The notes beneath the pieces are model-generated. The model did not search any database and was not told where the DNA came from. It saw nothing but the letters and a program-made list of their open reading frames with translations. From assembly GCF_001436505.1 (NCBI RefSeq), contig NZ_AYYI01000087.1, positions 56,083 to 120,082 of the forward strand: a stretch of 64,000 bases of DNA, given 5' to 3'. Shown piece after piece: positions 40,508 to 49,282 of the stretch; the stretch's first letter is position 1, and every line of letters starts with the position of its first letter. Source of the stretch: Loigolactobacillus rennini DSM 20253 (lineage in GTDB: Bacteria; Bacillota; Bacilli; Lactobacillales; Lactobacillaceae). The translations under genes and the position numbers were made by a program.

Positions 40508-41227
40508 ATGAAAAAAATTGTTAAGGGCATGTTGGTAACACTAACGATTTTAATAGTGTTCAGTGCTGGTGGGTGGCTTTATCTGCGTAGTCAAATCCAC
40601 CAACCAAGTGAGCAAGCCCGACAGGCTGCCACTCGTGCACAGACAACACAACCGGTACTTTCTTTTAAAGCCGATTTAGTAAAGGGGCCGCAAATCATCT
40701 TTTACCCGGGAGCGCTAGTGGCGCCAGAAAGTTATAGCGTTTGGGCAGAAAAATTGGCTGCCGCAGGTTACCAAGTATCCATTGTCCGCTTTCCACTGGA
40801 TTTAGCTGTTTTGGCACCGCAACGGGCACATCAAGTCTTAGCAAAACATCAGCGTGCCTATGTGATCGGTGGGCATTCATTAGGTGGCGTGATGGCTAGC
40901 CGCTTTGCACAGCAACATCAAGCGCGCTTGAAAGGTGTTTTCTTTTTGGCGAGCTATCCGGATAAAAAAGGGAGTTTGCGTCAGCTGGACCAGCCGGTGC
41001 TATCTGTCACGGCTAGTCGGGATGGCGTTTTGGATTGGTCGGCTTACCGACAAGCCAAACAATATTTGCCTCATCACACCAGTTATCAGCAAATTAAAGG
41101 TGGCAACCACGCTGGTTTTGGCAGTTACGGTGCGCAAAAGGGTGACCATGTGGCTACTATCAGTTCGCAGGCGCAGCAACAGCGCACGGCGACCATATTG
41201 CTTCGCTGGCTACGGCAGTTGAATTAA
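40508..41227 (+). CDS. Membrane-anchored alpha/beta hydrolase
   Basis: 239 residues. An N-terminal helix (about 7-27) would anchor the enzyme outside the cell. The nucleophile elbow is GGHSLGG; a likely acid is in SRDGVLD and His in GGNHAGFG. This matches the Abhydrolase_5-type family with a PGALVAPESY segment typical of its oxyanion region. The substrate is unknown. The family is common in lactobacilli near envelope genes. Confidence 0.85.
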   Translation: MKKIVKGMLVTLTILIVFSAGGWLYLRSQIHQPSEQARQAATRAQTTQPVLSFKADLVKGPQIIFYPGALVAPESYSVWAEKLAAAGYQVSIVRFPLDLAVLAPQRAHQVLAKHQRAYVIGGHSLGGVMASRFAQQHQARLKGVFFLASYPDKKGSLRQLDQPVLSVTASRDGVLDWSAYRQAKQYLPHHTSYQQIKGGNHAGFGSYGAQKGDHVATISSQAQQQRTATILLRWLRQLN

Positions 41228-41360
41228 ATTAGACTTATAAAAGTAAGCAGGTAGCAGGCTTTTAATGAGTATACGGTAGTTTAAACCAGTGAGTGTTTTG
41301 CTACGTCAAGCATTCACTAAATGTTGCTAAGCACAACTTAACTAATTTATGGCACATTTA

Positions 41361-41399
41361 AAAAGCGGCAGGACCAAGTATCATGACACTGCCGCTTTT
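41361..41399. terminator. Bidirectional terminator between convergent genes
   Basis: AAAAGCGGCAG and CTGCCGCTTTT are perfectly complementary across a 17-base loop. They end the hydrolase and the minus-strand DUF2188 gene. Confidence 0.85.
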
Positions 41400-41403
41400 C
41401 ACC

Positions 41404-41853
41404 TTACCCCCGCGGTCGCAGCTCCTTTTGCAGCTGGCCATCTTTCCGGTAAATTTTCACGTGGGAATTTTTATGCTGCACAATTTGCCGCGCGCGGGCG
41501 ATGGCATCCGCTTTTTTCGCAAAGACATGGCTAGCGCGCTTACTGCCTTCCGCTAATACGGCCCAGCCATCCGCTTGCCATTTGACGCATTCATTGGCGT
41601 CAATGAGTTGGGGGTTGCTTTTTTGTGGGTGGCGGTCGCGCTTACTGGGGTTAGCGTCTTGGCGTAAGTGTTGTTTTTCTTTAGCCGTGGCATCTTGGAA
41701 CCACTTTTTTGCTTGGCTCAACGCGATGGGGATGGCCCGGTGATCCGGGTAACCGTCCGCCAGCAGCGCATTACCAATCTCGATGGCTTTTTTTCGTTCT
41801 AGTTCCGGTAAATTTTTCATTGAGCGGGGATAATCTCGCATGTTCCAAGGCAT
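41404..41853 (-). CDS. ChaB-like N-terminus plus DUF2188 C-terminal domain protein
   Basis: 149 residues. The N-terminal part (MPWNMRDYPRSMKNLPELER, IEIGNALLADGY) resembles ChaB-like small proteins. The C-terminal part (CVKWQADGWAVLAEGSKRAS, VFAKKADAIARARQIVQHKN) is a DUF2188 beta-alpha unit. Its function is not known. AAGGAGG lies seven bases before ATG 41853. Confidence 0.75.
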   Translation of the reverse strand: MPWNMRDYPRSMKNLPELERKKAIEIGNALLADGYPDHRAIPIALSQAKKWFQDATAKEKQHLRQDANPSKRDRHPQKSNPQLIDANECVKWQADGWAVLAEGSKRASHVFAKKADAIARARQIVQHKNSHVKIYRKDGQLQKELRPRG

Positions 41854-42061
41854 AGGCAGGCCTCCTTTAAAGTTAGTAATTCTAGTTTAAGGGAAGGTTA
41901 GCCGCTGCAAAAGAAATATGCAAACGTTCCGCTTTTAGGTGACAATGTGCTACTAGGCGTTTCGCGTCGCTAGCTAAATACTTTGCGCCGCGATGTATTC
42001 GATGTTACATGTTCAGCTTCTTTGTTACAATGGACGTTAAACGTTAGAAACGGGGAAAAAG

Positions 42062-42802
42062 ATGTTAGTTGTTGTAATTATTTTAATTGCGTTATTTGGG
42101 GCTTTTGTCCGAACGGTATTCGGATTTGGTGAAGCGCTGGTTACGATGCCGCTACTAGCTTTAGTGGGGTTTAAGCTTTCCAGCGCTACTGCTTTAATTG
42201 GCGCGTTAGGGTTGTTGGTGGCGCTGCCAGCAACTATTCGCTCCCGGGCGCACATTGATTTTGCCGTGGTGCGGCGCTTGGTGCTGGGTTCATTGATCGG
42301 TGTACCAATTGGCATTTTATTGTTGAAATTGGTTCCGACCCGCTTGATTCTACAGTTATTTGGGTTATTTTTAATCAGTTACGGCAGTTATCAGTTGTGG
42401 CAGCTTTGGCGGGGAAAACCAAAAAAAGCGCGCTTGCAAGCAGCGCGCTGGGATTATTTGGCCGGATTGATTTCTGGTGCACTAGGCAGTGCGTATAACA
42501 GCCATGGTGTGCCGGTGGTGATTTACGGGACGTTGAAGCGGTGGCCGGTTAACCAACTGCGCGGCATTTTACAAGCACACTTTGTTTGTGTGGGTGTCAT
42601 TGTGGTGAGCAGTCAAGTCGCTGCCGGTTTTTGGAATGGGGAGGTCGTGCAGTTATTATTGATCATCATCCCACTGTTAGCCGTTGTGATTCCTTTTGGT
42701 AACTGGCTTAGTTCCCGGATTCCGCAAGCCACCTTAGTTAAATACATTTATTTGCTACTGGTTATTTTTGGTGGCTTGTTGGTGTTTAAATCTTTAAACT
42801 AA
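42062..42802 (+). CDS. TauE/SafE-family (TSUP) membrane transporter
   Basis: 246 residues with about seven to eight hydrophobic segments and the family pattern VFGFGEALVTMPLLAL near residue 20 and SGALGSAYNSHGVPVV near residue 140. The family exports or imports sulfite, sulfoacetate or other organosulfur anions; the substrate here is not evident. It overlaps the convergent MFS gene by nine bases at the stop codons. Confidence 0.85.
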   Translation: MLVVVIILIALFGAFVRTVFGFGEALVTMPLLALVGFKLSSATALIGALGLLVALPATIRSRAHIDFAVVRRLVLGSLIGVPIGILLLKLVPTRLILQLFGLFLISYGSYQLWQLWRGKPKKARLQAARWDYLAGLISGALGSAYNSHGVPVVIYGTLKRWPVNQLRGILQAHFVCVGVIVVSSQVAAGFWNGEVVQLLLIIIPLLAVVIPFGNWLSSRIPQATLVKYIYLLLVIFGGLLVFKSLN

Positions 42803-44212
42803 TGCTTCTTTGCGCTGGTGAAATTTCAACGTAATCAAGCCACTGATAACTACGCAGACAGCCGCCACTAAATAGGTACTTTTAATCGCCTGTAGTGAGC
42901 CTAGTTGAGTCGCTACTTTTGCGGAATGACTGGTGGCAAGTTGGGCAATGTTATTTTTTTCTAGAATGCTCATAATCCCAATCAATAGGGCGGTCCCAAA
43001 GGAGCCAGCTACTTGACGGATGGTGGTAAACATGGCTGAACCATCGGGAATGATGGGTTTTGGCAGTGAATTTAGCGCTTCGGTTTGAATCGGCACGGTG
43101 ACCACCGACAATCCTAATTGCCGGACGGCTTGAGCAGTGGCGATCCAAGCAAAGCTGGAATTTAAACTGACGGCACTGAGCATCAACGTGCCGATTAATA
43201 AAATCCCTAGGCCGCTAAATGCAAGGTACTTCACGCCCCAACGATCGTACATCCGCCCGCTAATCGGCGACATCAACGCGATGACCACCGCTCCTGGCAG
43301 CATCGCTAATCCAGAGTATAGCGCGCTATAATGCATGATGTTTTGCATGTATAACGGTAATAGCAACATCCCACCATACAGCGCCAGCATCAGGAAAACG
43401 TTGACGGTGACCGCGACGATAAAGTTGTGACTTTGAAAAACGTTAAAATTGAGCAACTTTACTTTGGTGTGAGTCTGTTGGTAAATGAAAATTGTCACTA
43501 CGATAAACCCTAATAGGCAAAAACCTAACACTTTAATAGAAAATAACGGCGCGTCCCCAGCGTTGCTAAAACCTAGTAGCAATGCGCCTAAACCGATGCT
43601 GGAGAGGATGACACCTTGCCAGTTCAGCTTCAACTTTTTATTGGTGCCTAAGTTGTGCAGCATAAAAGAGGCAAAGATAATGTCTAAAATAATTAACGGG
43701 GCCACCATGAAAAATAGCCAGCGCCAACTATACTGTTCCACTAGGTAACCTGAGATGGTGGGGCCTAGTGCCGGGGCAAAGTTAAGTGCCAAGCCGACCC
43801 AGCCCATGGCGCTGCCCCGTTTGTTGGCGGCGTACATGTTCATGATGGACACGTTCATCAGTGGCGCGATTACCCCAGCACCGCCAGCTTGAATCATCCG
43901 GCCCGTAATCAGCGTTAAATAATTTGGTGCGATTCCAGCTAACAGTGTACCACCAGCAAACACGGACATCGCCGTTAAGTATAACTGGCGAGTGGTAAAC
44001 CGCTGAATTAAAAAAGCAGTGAGCGGCACCATAATGCCGTTGACTAGCATGTACCCGTTTGACAGCCACTGCCCTTGTGCAGCGGTGATGTTAAACGAGC
44101 GCATAATACTAGGCAACGCGACGTTCATCAATGTTTGATTCAAAAAGGCCAGAAAAGTCCCCATCACAAGAACCAGCATAATTCGTTGTTTACTAGTTAA
44201 ATGAATTTTCAA
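42794..44212 (-). CDS. DHA2-family MFS drug exporter (EmrB/QacA type)
   Basis: 472 residues with about 14 hydrophobic segments. LNQTLMNVALPSIMRSF is the classic helix-1 motif and GPTISGYLVEQYSWRWLFF is motif C. It probably expels amphiphilic drugs or metabolites by proton antiport. A second, less similar DHA2 gene lies upstream on the same strand, 138 bases away. Confidence 0.88.
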   Translation of the reverse strand: MKIHLTSKQRIMLVLVMGTFLAFLNQTLMNVALPSIMRSFNITAAQGQWLSNGYMLVNGIMVPLTAFLIQRFTTRQLYLTAMSVFAGGTLLAGIAPNYLTLITGRMIQAGGAGVIAPLMNVSIMNMYAANKRGSAMGWVGLALNFAPALGPTISGYLVEQYSWRWLFFMVAPLIILDIIFASFMLHNLGTNKKLKLNWQGVILSSIGLGALLLGFSNAGDAPLFSIKVLGFCLLGFIVVTIFIYQQTHTKVKLLNFNVFQSHNFIVAVTVNVFLMLALYGGMLLLPLYMQNIMHYSALYSGLAMLPGAVVIALMSPISGRMYDRWGVKYLAFSGLGILLIGTLMLSAVSLNSSFAWIATAQAVRQLGLSVVTVPIQTEALNSLPKPIIPDGSAMFTTIRQVAGSFGTALLIGIMSILEKNNIAQLATSHSAKVATQLGSLQAIKSTYLVAAVCVVISGLITLKFHQRKEALV

Positions 44213-44350
44213 TGTTATCGAGTTGTTTCTCCTTATTGAATGAGTTTATTTGTCCTGTTGATTAGTTAACAAGACCAATATACTATTCATCTTACGCAAA
44301 TTCGGTGCCAAAAGCAATCCAATAACCTAGACCAATCATTTTCTAGCGCG

Positions 44351-45712
44351 CTAAACTTTTGCTGAGCGGCCTTTGGTGATGTAAAGGAGAAAAACAATTA
44401 ACAAACTGATGATAAAAATTGCGGTTAACCACATTGCCCAGTGCATGCCACGGACTAGTGAGGCTGGTACTGAACTGATCAATACCAACATGGTGATGGA
44501 AACTGCCGCAAACATTTGACGGATAGCATTGAAAAGCGCCGTTGCATGGTCGATTTCATCGGGTTTAAGTTCAATGAACGCTTCGGACATGGCAGGTGAA
44601 AAGACCAAGGCGTTGCCGATCATCCGGAGTGCATAGGCTAGCGTCACCACCCATAATGCCGTGTGGGCCGTCATCGTAACTAGTGGGATGGTGGCGATGA
44701 GCATTAAAATGGCACCAGAAGTAATCAGCCATTTAGGACCGTAATTATCATAAGCGCGACCGACAAATGCGGCGGTGATCGCATTTGATGCCGCACCGGG
44801 CAGTAAGACTAACCCGGCGGTCATACTGCTCATGTGCATGGCATCTTGTACATAAATGGACACCATCTGTTCAGTTCCTAATAAAATCATAAACGCTAAA
44901 ATACCAATAATGGTCATCATCCGAAACGCCCGGCTTTTGAAGATGGTGATTTTTAACATCGGTTGTTTGAGCCGCAGCTGACGTTTGGCAAATAAATAAA
45001 TCAGAATTAACCCTACTATCAACATTGCGGAGCCTTCCAGCGGTTGTGTTTGGATGAAAGATAGGCTAGATAACGCCAATCCGGTGCCGAGTAAGGATAA
45101 AATCACAGAGATCGTTTCAATTTTAATGGCTTTTGGCGTAGTGAAATTCGGGAAGGTGCGGTAGCCAATTAGCCAAACCACGATCATAAATGGCAACACT
45201 AAAATAAATAAGTAGCGCCAGCCTAAAGTGGCCAAAATGAAGCCGGCCAATGTTGGTCCAATTGCTGGGCCAAAAGCTAAGATTAAACTGGAGAGACCAA
45301 TGATGGTTCCCCGTTTTTCTGCTGGGTAGATGGTAATCATCGCTGTCATTTGAAATGACATTAAAATACCGCCGGCACAAGCTTGAATCAAACGTCCTAG
45401 CAATAACAACCAAAAATTAGGTGCTAAGCTGCCAATGGCAGTTCCGATAATAAAAATACCGATGGTACTTAGAAAAAGTGAGCGATTACTGTATTTTTCG
45501 TATAAGTTTGACGTTAAAGGCGTGATAATACCAATAATCAATGTGTAACCCGTGGTTAGCCACTGAACTAAAGCCAACGGCTGGTGCATGGTGGTTTGAA
45601 TCACCGGAATTGCGGTGGTCATCATCGTTTGACTGGTTAGACTAATAAATGTCGCGATAAATAAAATAATTGAGACGATCAAACGTGTTTGGGGATTAAT
45701 TTTTTCAGACAT
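44351..45712 (-). CDS. DHA2-family MFS exporter, second copy
   Basis: 453 residues, about 14 helices. TSQTMMTTAIPVIQTTM is the helix-1 motif, with D replaced by SQT, and GPAIGPTLAGFILATLGWRY is motif C. It is related to the next gene but clearly diverged, so not a recent duplication. The start has GGAGAAG upstream. It is divergent from the EamA transporter. Confidence 0.88.
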   Translation of the reverse strand: MSEKINPQTRLIVSIILFIATFISLTSQTMMTTAIPVIQTTMHQPLALVQWLTTGYTLIIGIITPLTSNLYEKYSNRSLFLSTIGIFIIGTAIGSLAPNFWLLLLGRLIQACAGGILMSFQMTAMITIYPAEKRGTIIGLSSLILAFGPAIGPTLAGFILATLGWRYLFILVLPFMIVVWLIGYRTFPNFTTPKAIKIETISVILSLLGTGLALSSLSFIQTQPLEGSAMLIVGLILIYLFAKRQLRLKQPMLKITIFKSRAFRMMTIIGILAFMILLGTEQMVSIYVQDAMHMSSMTAGLVLLPGAASNAITAAFVGRAYDNYGPKWLITSGAILMLIATIPLVTMTAHTALWVVTLAYALRMIGNALVFSPAMSEAFIELKPDEIDHATALFNAIRQMFAAVSITMLVLISSVPASLVRGMHWAMWLTAIFIISLLIVFLLYITKGRSAKV

Positions 45713-45891
45713 CTTGCTTCTCCTTCATCAACTTAATTTGCCTTAATTTAGTTTATGATTAAGCACAGAAACGTTGTGCTGACTTTTGTCATGAAATGGT
45801 CATTTTAAAAACTTCGTATACGCTTCTTGACTTCGCTTTTCCCTTAAAACAGAGTATGATTGAGCTAATAAAAGACAAGCGAGGTGGAGGC

Positions 45892-46773
45892 ATGAAGTTA
45901 TCAAAAGGACAAGCCAATTTGGTGTTGTTAGCCACCGCAATTTTATGGGGCTTCAGTTACCCGATTGTTAAAATGGCGACGAATGCGCAGCTACCTGCTG
46001 GGTTGATCAATGCGCTGCGCGGGCTGATTTTTGCGGGGCTGGCTTATTTATTTTTTCACCGGGCCATCAATAAAATGAACAAGCTGGATTTACGAATCGG
46101 GTTAACGGCTGGCATCATCAATTTTATTGCCTATCAAATTCAAACGGTGGGGCTGAAATACACCACGCCAGCCAATAATGCCTTTTTAACCGCCATTTAT
46201 GTAGCCTTAGTGCCCTTTATTGCGTGGGCGTTGTCTAAACGTAAACCCGCAGCTAAAAGTTATCCGGCAATTGGATTGTGCATTTTAGGGATGATGTTTC
46301 TCACCAATGTTTTCGGCAATGGGTTTCAACTGCATTTAGGCGATCTGTTGACCACGATTTCCGCCTTTTTCTTTGCGCTGGGGATTGTTTACTTCAGTTA
46401 TACAGCCACCAGCGCTAATCCGTGGATCATCGCGTTTATGTTAGGCGTTTGCCAAGGTGTCGGCGGGTTGGTGTGGTCCTTATTATTTGAGCACCAGACT
46501 TACGCGGCGATTAACTGGCCTGCTGCTATCGGGCCGGTAATTACGTTAGGCGTACTGGCTTCCTTTGGCGCGCAAACCATGCAGATAGTGGGTCAGCGTT
46601 TTACCGCACCGACGCCAGCTGGCTTGATTTTGATGACAGAGTCTTTATTTGGCAGTTTGTTTTCCGTGTTGTTAGGGTTTGAACCGTTGACAGCCCACTT
46701 GCTCATCGGTGGCGCACTGATTATTTTGGCGCTATTAGTGATGCAGCTGCGATTTAAAAAACGACCTGCTTAA
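45892..46773 (+). CDS. EamA/DMT-family transporter
   Basis: 293 residues, ten hydrophobic segments in two EamA halves (AILWGFSYPIVKMATNAQLP; APTPAGLILMTESLFGSLFS). It is a metabolite exporter or permease of unknown substrate. ATG 45892 with GAGGTGGAGG upstream is preferred to an in-frame ATG 96 bases earlier. Confidence 0.87.
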   Translation: MKLSKGQANLVLLATAILWGFSYPIVKMATNAQLPAGLINALRGLIFAGLAYLFFHRAINKMNKLDLRIGLTAGIINFIAYQIQTVGLKYTTPANNAFLTAIYVALVPFIAWALSKRKPAAKSYPAIGLCILGMMFLTNVFGNGFQLHLGDLLTTISAFFFALGIVYFSYTATSANPWIIAFMLGVCQGVGGLVWSLLFEHQTYAAINWPAAIGPVITLGVLASFGAQTMQIVGQRFTAPTPAGLILMTESLFGSLFSVLLGFEPLTAHLLIGGALIILALLVMQLRFKKRPA

Positions 46774-46796
46774 GCCATTGAAAAAGTTAGCCAAAG

Positions 46797-46828
46797 AAAA
46801 AGCCAGCGGCATAGCTGCTGGCTTTTTT
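46797..46828. terminator. Bidirectional terminator between EamA gene and tRNA-Sec
   Basis: AAAAAGCCAGC and GCTGGCTTTTTT form the stem. It ends the plus-strand EamA gene and, read in reverse, lies about 40 bases after tRNA-Sec. Confidence 0.8.
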
Positions 46829-46868
46829 CGTACTATTTCAGCTTGAATTACAATTCAAGGTTATTTGC

Positions 46869-46965
46869 TGGCGGGAATGTGTGGGAATCGAACCCACCCA
46901 AGAAGCTATTAACTCCTCATACTAGTTTTGAAGACTAGAAGGAACACCAGAACCTATCCACTCCC
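46869..46965 (-). tRNA. selC: tRNA-Sec (anticodon UCA)
   Basis: 97 bases. The anticodon arm is CTAGT-CTTCAAA-ACTAG with TCA at 34-36. A long variable arm (GAGGAG/CTTCTT with loop), T arm GTGGG-TTCGATT-CCCAC, discriminator G and encoded CCA are all present. The acceptor pairs GGGAGTGG with ACATTCCC: seven of eight positions pair as I read it, the eighth being G-A. The D arm (GGTTC-TGGT-GTTCC) has two U-U positions. These match the Sec tRNA plan apart from those mismatches. It stands opposite in strand to the selenium genes that follow. Confidence 0.9.
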
Positions 46966-47198
46966 ACAAAATAAAGTAGCATAATTTAAAAAAGAAGTCA
47001 ACATGTGAATTTGCTAACTAGCATGACGGATTGATTTTTGTCGCTTTTTGTGATTAAATTCACTTGTAGGCAGTAATATTTTTAAAGAGGAAACCAAGGA
47101 CGTTGTTAAAGTTTCAAGTGGCTGTTAAAACTGGCACTGGTGGCACATAACCGATAGTTGACAGTGACAGGAAATCATGTCACTATTTCAGTAGTTAG

Positions 47199-47212
47199 CG
47201 CAATCGCTTTCA
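47199..47212 (-). promoter_or_regulatory. cre-like site upstream of selD
   Basis: On the minus strand TGAAAGCGATTGCG matches the CcpA consensus TGWAANCGNTNWCA except in the last base or two. It lies about 130 bases before selD. Confidence 0.45.
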
Positions 47213-47226
47213 ATCTTGTCACTTTG

Positions 47227-47243
47227 AACTGATTAAATCAGTT
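47227..47243. promoter_or_regulatory. Perfect inverted repeat upstream of selD
   Basis: AACTGATT-A-AATCAGTT is a perfect 17-base palindrome in the 379-base gap between tRNA-Sec and selD. A second IR, GTGAC/GTCAC, lies at about 47164-47183. These could bind a repressor. No other gene or strong promoter is visible in 46966-47344. Confidence 0.45.
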
Positions 47244-47344
47244 TATGCACCTTAAAATGGAAGCGCTATTATTAATTGTGATTGGCAGCACAGTGACTAA
47301 CTAAATTTGCGGTGACTCAATTCAACGTAAAGAGGGAAGGCATT

Positions 47345-48367
47345 ATGGATGCAACTGAAAGTTTAATTGTCTGTGGCGGCTGCAATGCGAAGCTAGGCCC
47401 AGGCAAGTTAGAAAATATTTTAAAAGATTTACATCAGGAAAAACAGCCCAATGTGATGGTTGATTTTGAAACCACAGATGATGCAGCAATCTTAAAAATC
47501 AACGATGACACGGCGATCATTCAGACCATTGATTTTTTCCCGTCAATGGTCAACGACCCGTATTTATTCGGCCAAATTGCGGCAACCAATGCATTAAGTG
47601 ACGTTTGGGCCATGGGCGGCACCGTGGTTTCCGCGCTGAACATCGTATGTTTCCCACAAGAGTTAGACCAACATATTTTACAGAAAATTTTGCAAGGCGG
47701 TTTGGATAAAGTGGTTGAAGCCGGCGGTTTTTTGGCCGGTGGGCATTCGATTCAAGATCAAAAACCTAAATACGGGTTATCTGTCAATGGGATTGTGAAT
47801 CCCCAAAAGATTTTACGCAACAACACTTGCCAACCCGGTGATGATTTGATTTTAACCAAGCCTTTAGGTGTGGGCATCATCACCGGTGCGTACAGCACTC
47901 AGCAAATTGGCAAAGAACCTTTTGACGCAGCAGTTAAGGCCATGACCACTTTGAATAAGTACGCTTCGGAAATTATTCGCCAGTATCCGGTGACGGCTTG
48001 CACGGATGTGACCGGTTTTGGGTTGTTAGGGCATTTAAACGAATTTTTACCGCACGGCTTGGCTGCTGAATTGGATGCAGCGGCGATTCCGATTTTACCG
48101 GCAGCTTATGATTGTGCGGCTGATTTGCTGGTTACGGCTGGCGGTCAGCGCAACCGGAACTTTTTAGCGGATAAAGTCCATTTCACCTTTGAAGATGAAG
48201 CTTTGGCGGAAGTACTCTATGATCCGCAAACGTCCGGGGGCCTGTTATTTAGTGTGCCGCCGCAATATACGGAAAAAATGCTGGCGCAATTAAACCAGCT
48301 GACCTTGCCTAGCGCCAAAATTGGCCGGGTAATGCCCCAAGAAACTGCTGAAATCATCATTAATTAA
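47345..48367 (+). CDS. selD: Selenide, water dikinase (selenophosphate synthase)
   Basis: 340 residues. The active-site loop CGGCNAKLGPGKL carries Cys13 and Lys16, aligning with E. coli Cys17 and Lys20. The AIRS-type fold has DDAAILKINDDTAIIQTIDF, AGGHSIQD and DVTGFGLLGHLNEF. It makes selenophosphate from selenide and ATP for SelA. The catalytic position is Cys, not Sec, so the enzyme does not need its own product. ATG 47345 has GAGGGAAGG upstream; an earlier in-frame start is not used. It is first in the sel operon. Confidence 0.95.
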   Translation: MDATESLIVCGGCNAKLGPGKLENILKDLHQEKQPNVMVDFETTDDAAILKINDDTAIIQTIDFFPSMVNDPYLFGQIAATNALSDVWAMGGTVVSALNIVCFPQELDQHILQKILQGGLDKVVEAGGFLAGGHSIQDQKPKYGLSVNGIVNPQKILRNNTCQPGDDLILTKPLGVGIITGAYSTQQIGKEPFDAAVKAMTTLNKYASEIIRQYPVTACTDVTGFGLLGHLNEFLPHGLAAELDAAAIPILPAAYDCAADLLVTAGGQRNRNFLADKVHFTFEDEALAEVLYDPQTSGGLLFSVPPQYTEKMLAQLNQLTLPSAKIGRVMPQETAEIIIN

Positions 48368-48400
48368 TGGAAATTAAATTTAAAAAAGGGAGTTTTAACC

Positions 48401-48994
48401 ATGAAAAAATTAGATGCAATTGGTAAAGTTTGTCCAACACCGATTATTATGTCTCGCAAAGCGTTGAAAACCACAGATGAAGTCATGATTAAAGTCGATG
48501 ACGACATGGCACCGCAAAACTTAAAAAAATTAGCGGACCAAAAAGGCTATGATTATAAAGTCGATGACCACCATGATGGCACGTTTGACGTTTATTTAAA
48601 GAATAATCCAAACCAAAATCCACAAAAACAGCTGGGCAGCGTCAACGACCAAGGAGACGACTATGTGGTGATCATCAATACAGATACTATGGGCCACGGT
48701 GACGAAAAATTAGGGCGCAACCTTTTACACATGTTTGTCGCTTCATTAGCCGAACAAGATGTTTTACCAGATAAAATTATGTGCTACAACGGTGGGGTCA
48801 AATTATTAGTTGAAGGCTCTGACTATTTAGACGATTTACGTGCGCTGCAGGATGCTGGCGTTGAAATTATGGGTTGTGGTGCTTGCTTAGACTACTTCGG
48901 CATCAAAGATAAATTAGCCGTCGGGTCCATTACCAATATCTATGAAATTGTGCAAGTAATGACGCAGCAAAACCGGATTGTGCGGCCAGATTAG
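48401..48994 (+). CDS. yedF: Selenium metabolism protein YedF (TusA + DsrE-like)
   Basis: 197 residues. The N-terminal TusA-like domain has KVCPTPIIMSRKAL with the CPxP motif. The C-terminal DsrE-like part has CYNGGVKLL and GCGACLDYFGI with several conserved cysteines. This two-domain family co-occurs with selD in Se-using bacteria and may carry or deliver selenium. It lies 33 bases after selD, with AAAGGGAG upstream. Confidence 0.9.
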   Translation: MKKLDAIGKVCPTPIIMSRKALKTTDEVMIKVDDDMAPQNLKKLADQKGYDYKVDDHHDGTFDVYLKNNPNQNPQKQLGSVNDQGDDYVVIINTDTMGHGDEKLGRNLLHMFVASLAEQDVLPDKIMCYNGGVKLLVEGSDYLDDLRALQDAGVEIMGCGACLDYFGIKDKLAVGSITNIYEIVQVMTQQNRIVRPD

Positions 48995-49004
48995 AGGGAT
49001 TAGC

Positions 49005-49274
49005 ATGACAAGTGAATTTGGGTTGATGACCTTTAAGAATACGCACCAAGCGATTAAAACTCATGAGCTGCTGGAACATTATCCTGACTACAACGCGGAC
49101 ATTATCGCCACGCCCGGCCAGATTTCTGCAGGTTGTGGCATGAGTGTGCGTTTTAAGTACGAGCAAAAGGCAGCATTAAAAAAATTGTTGGCGGCAAAAG
49201 AATATGACTACCAGCACATTTACCACGGTCAGCGCTCAATTGGGGTACAAAGCAGCTATCAAGTAGATGATTAG
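49005..49274 (+). CDS. DUF3343 putative Se/S carrier protein
   Basis: 89 residues. LMTFKNTHQAIKTHELLEHY is typical of DUF3343, and ISAGCGMSVRFKY holds the single conserved Cys. This Pfam family (PF11823, Se/S carrier-like) is common beside yedF, selD and cysteine-desulfurase genes. ATG 49005 lies ten bases after the yedF stop and 8 bases separate its end from selB, so it belongs to the operon. Its role in Se transfer is inferred from context. Confidence 0.82.
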   Translation: MTSEFGLMTFKNTHQAIKTHELLEHYPDYNADIIATPGQISAGCGMSVRFKYEQKAALKKLLAAKEYDYQHIYHGQRSIGVQSSYQVDD

Positions 49275-49282
49275 GTGATAGG

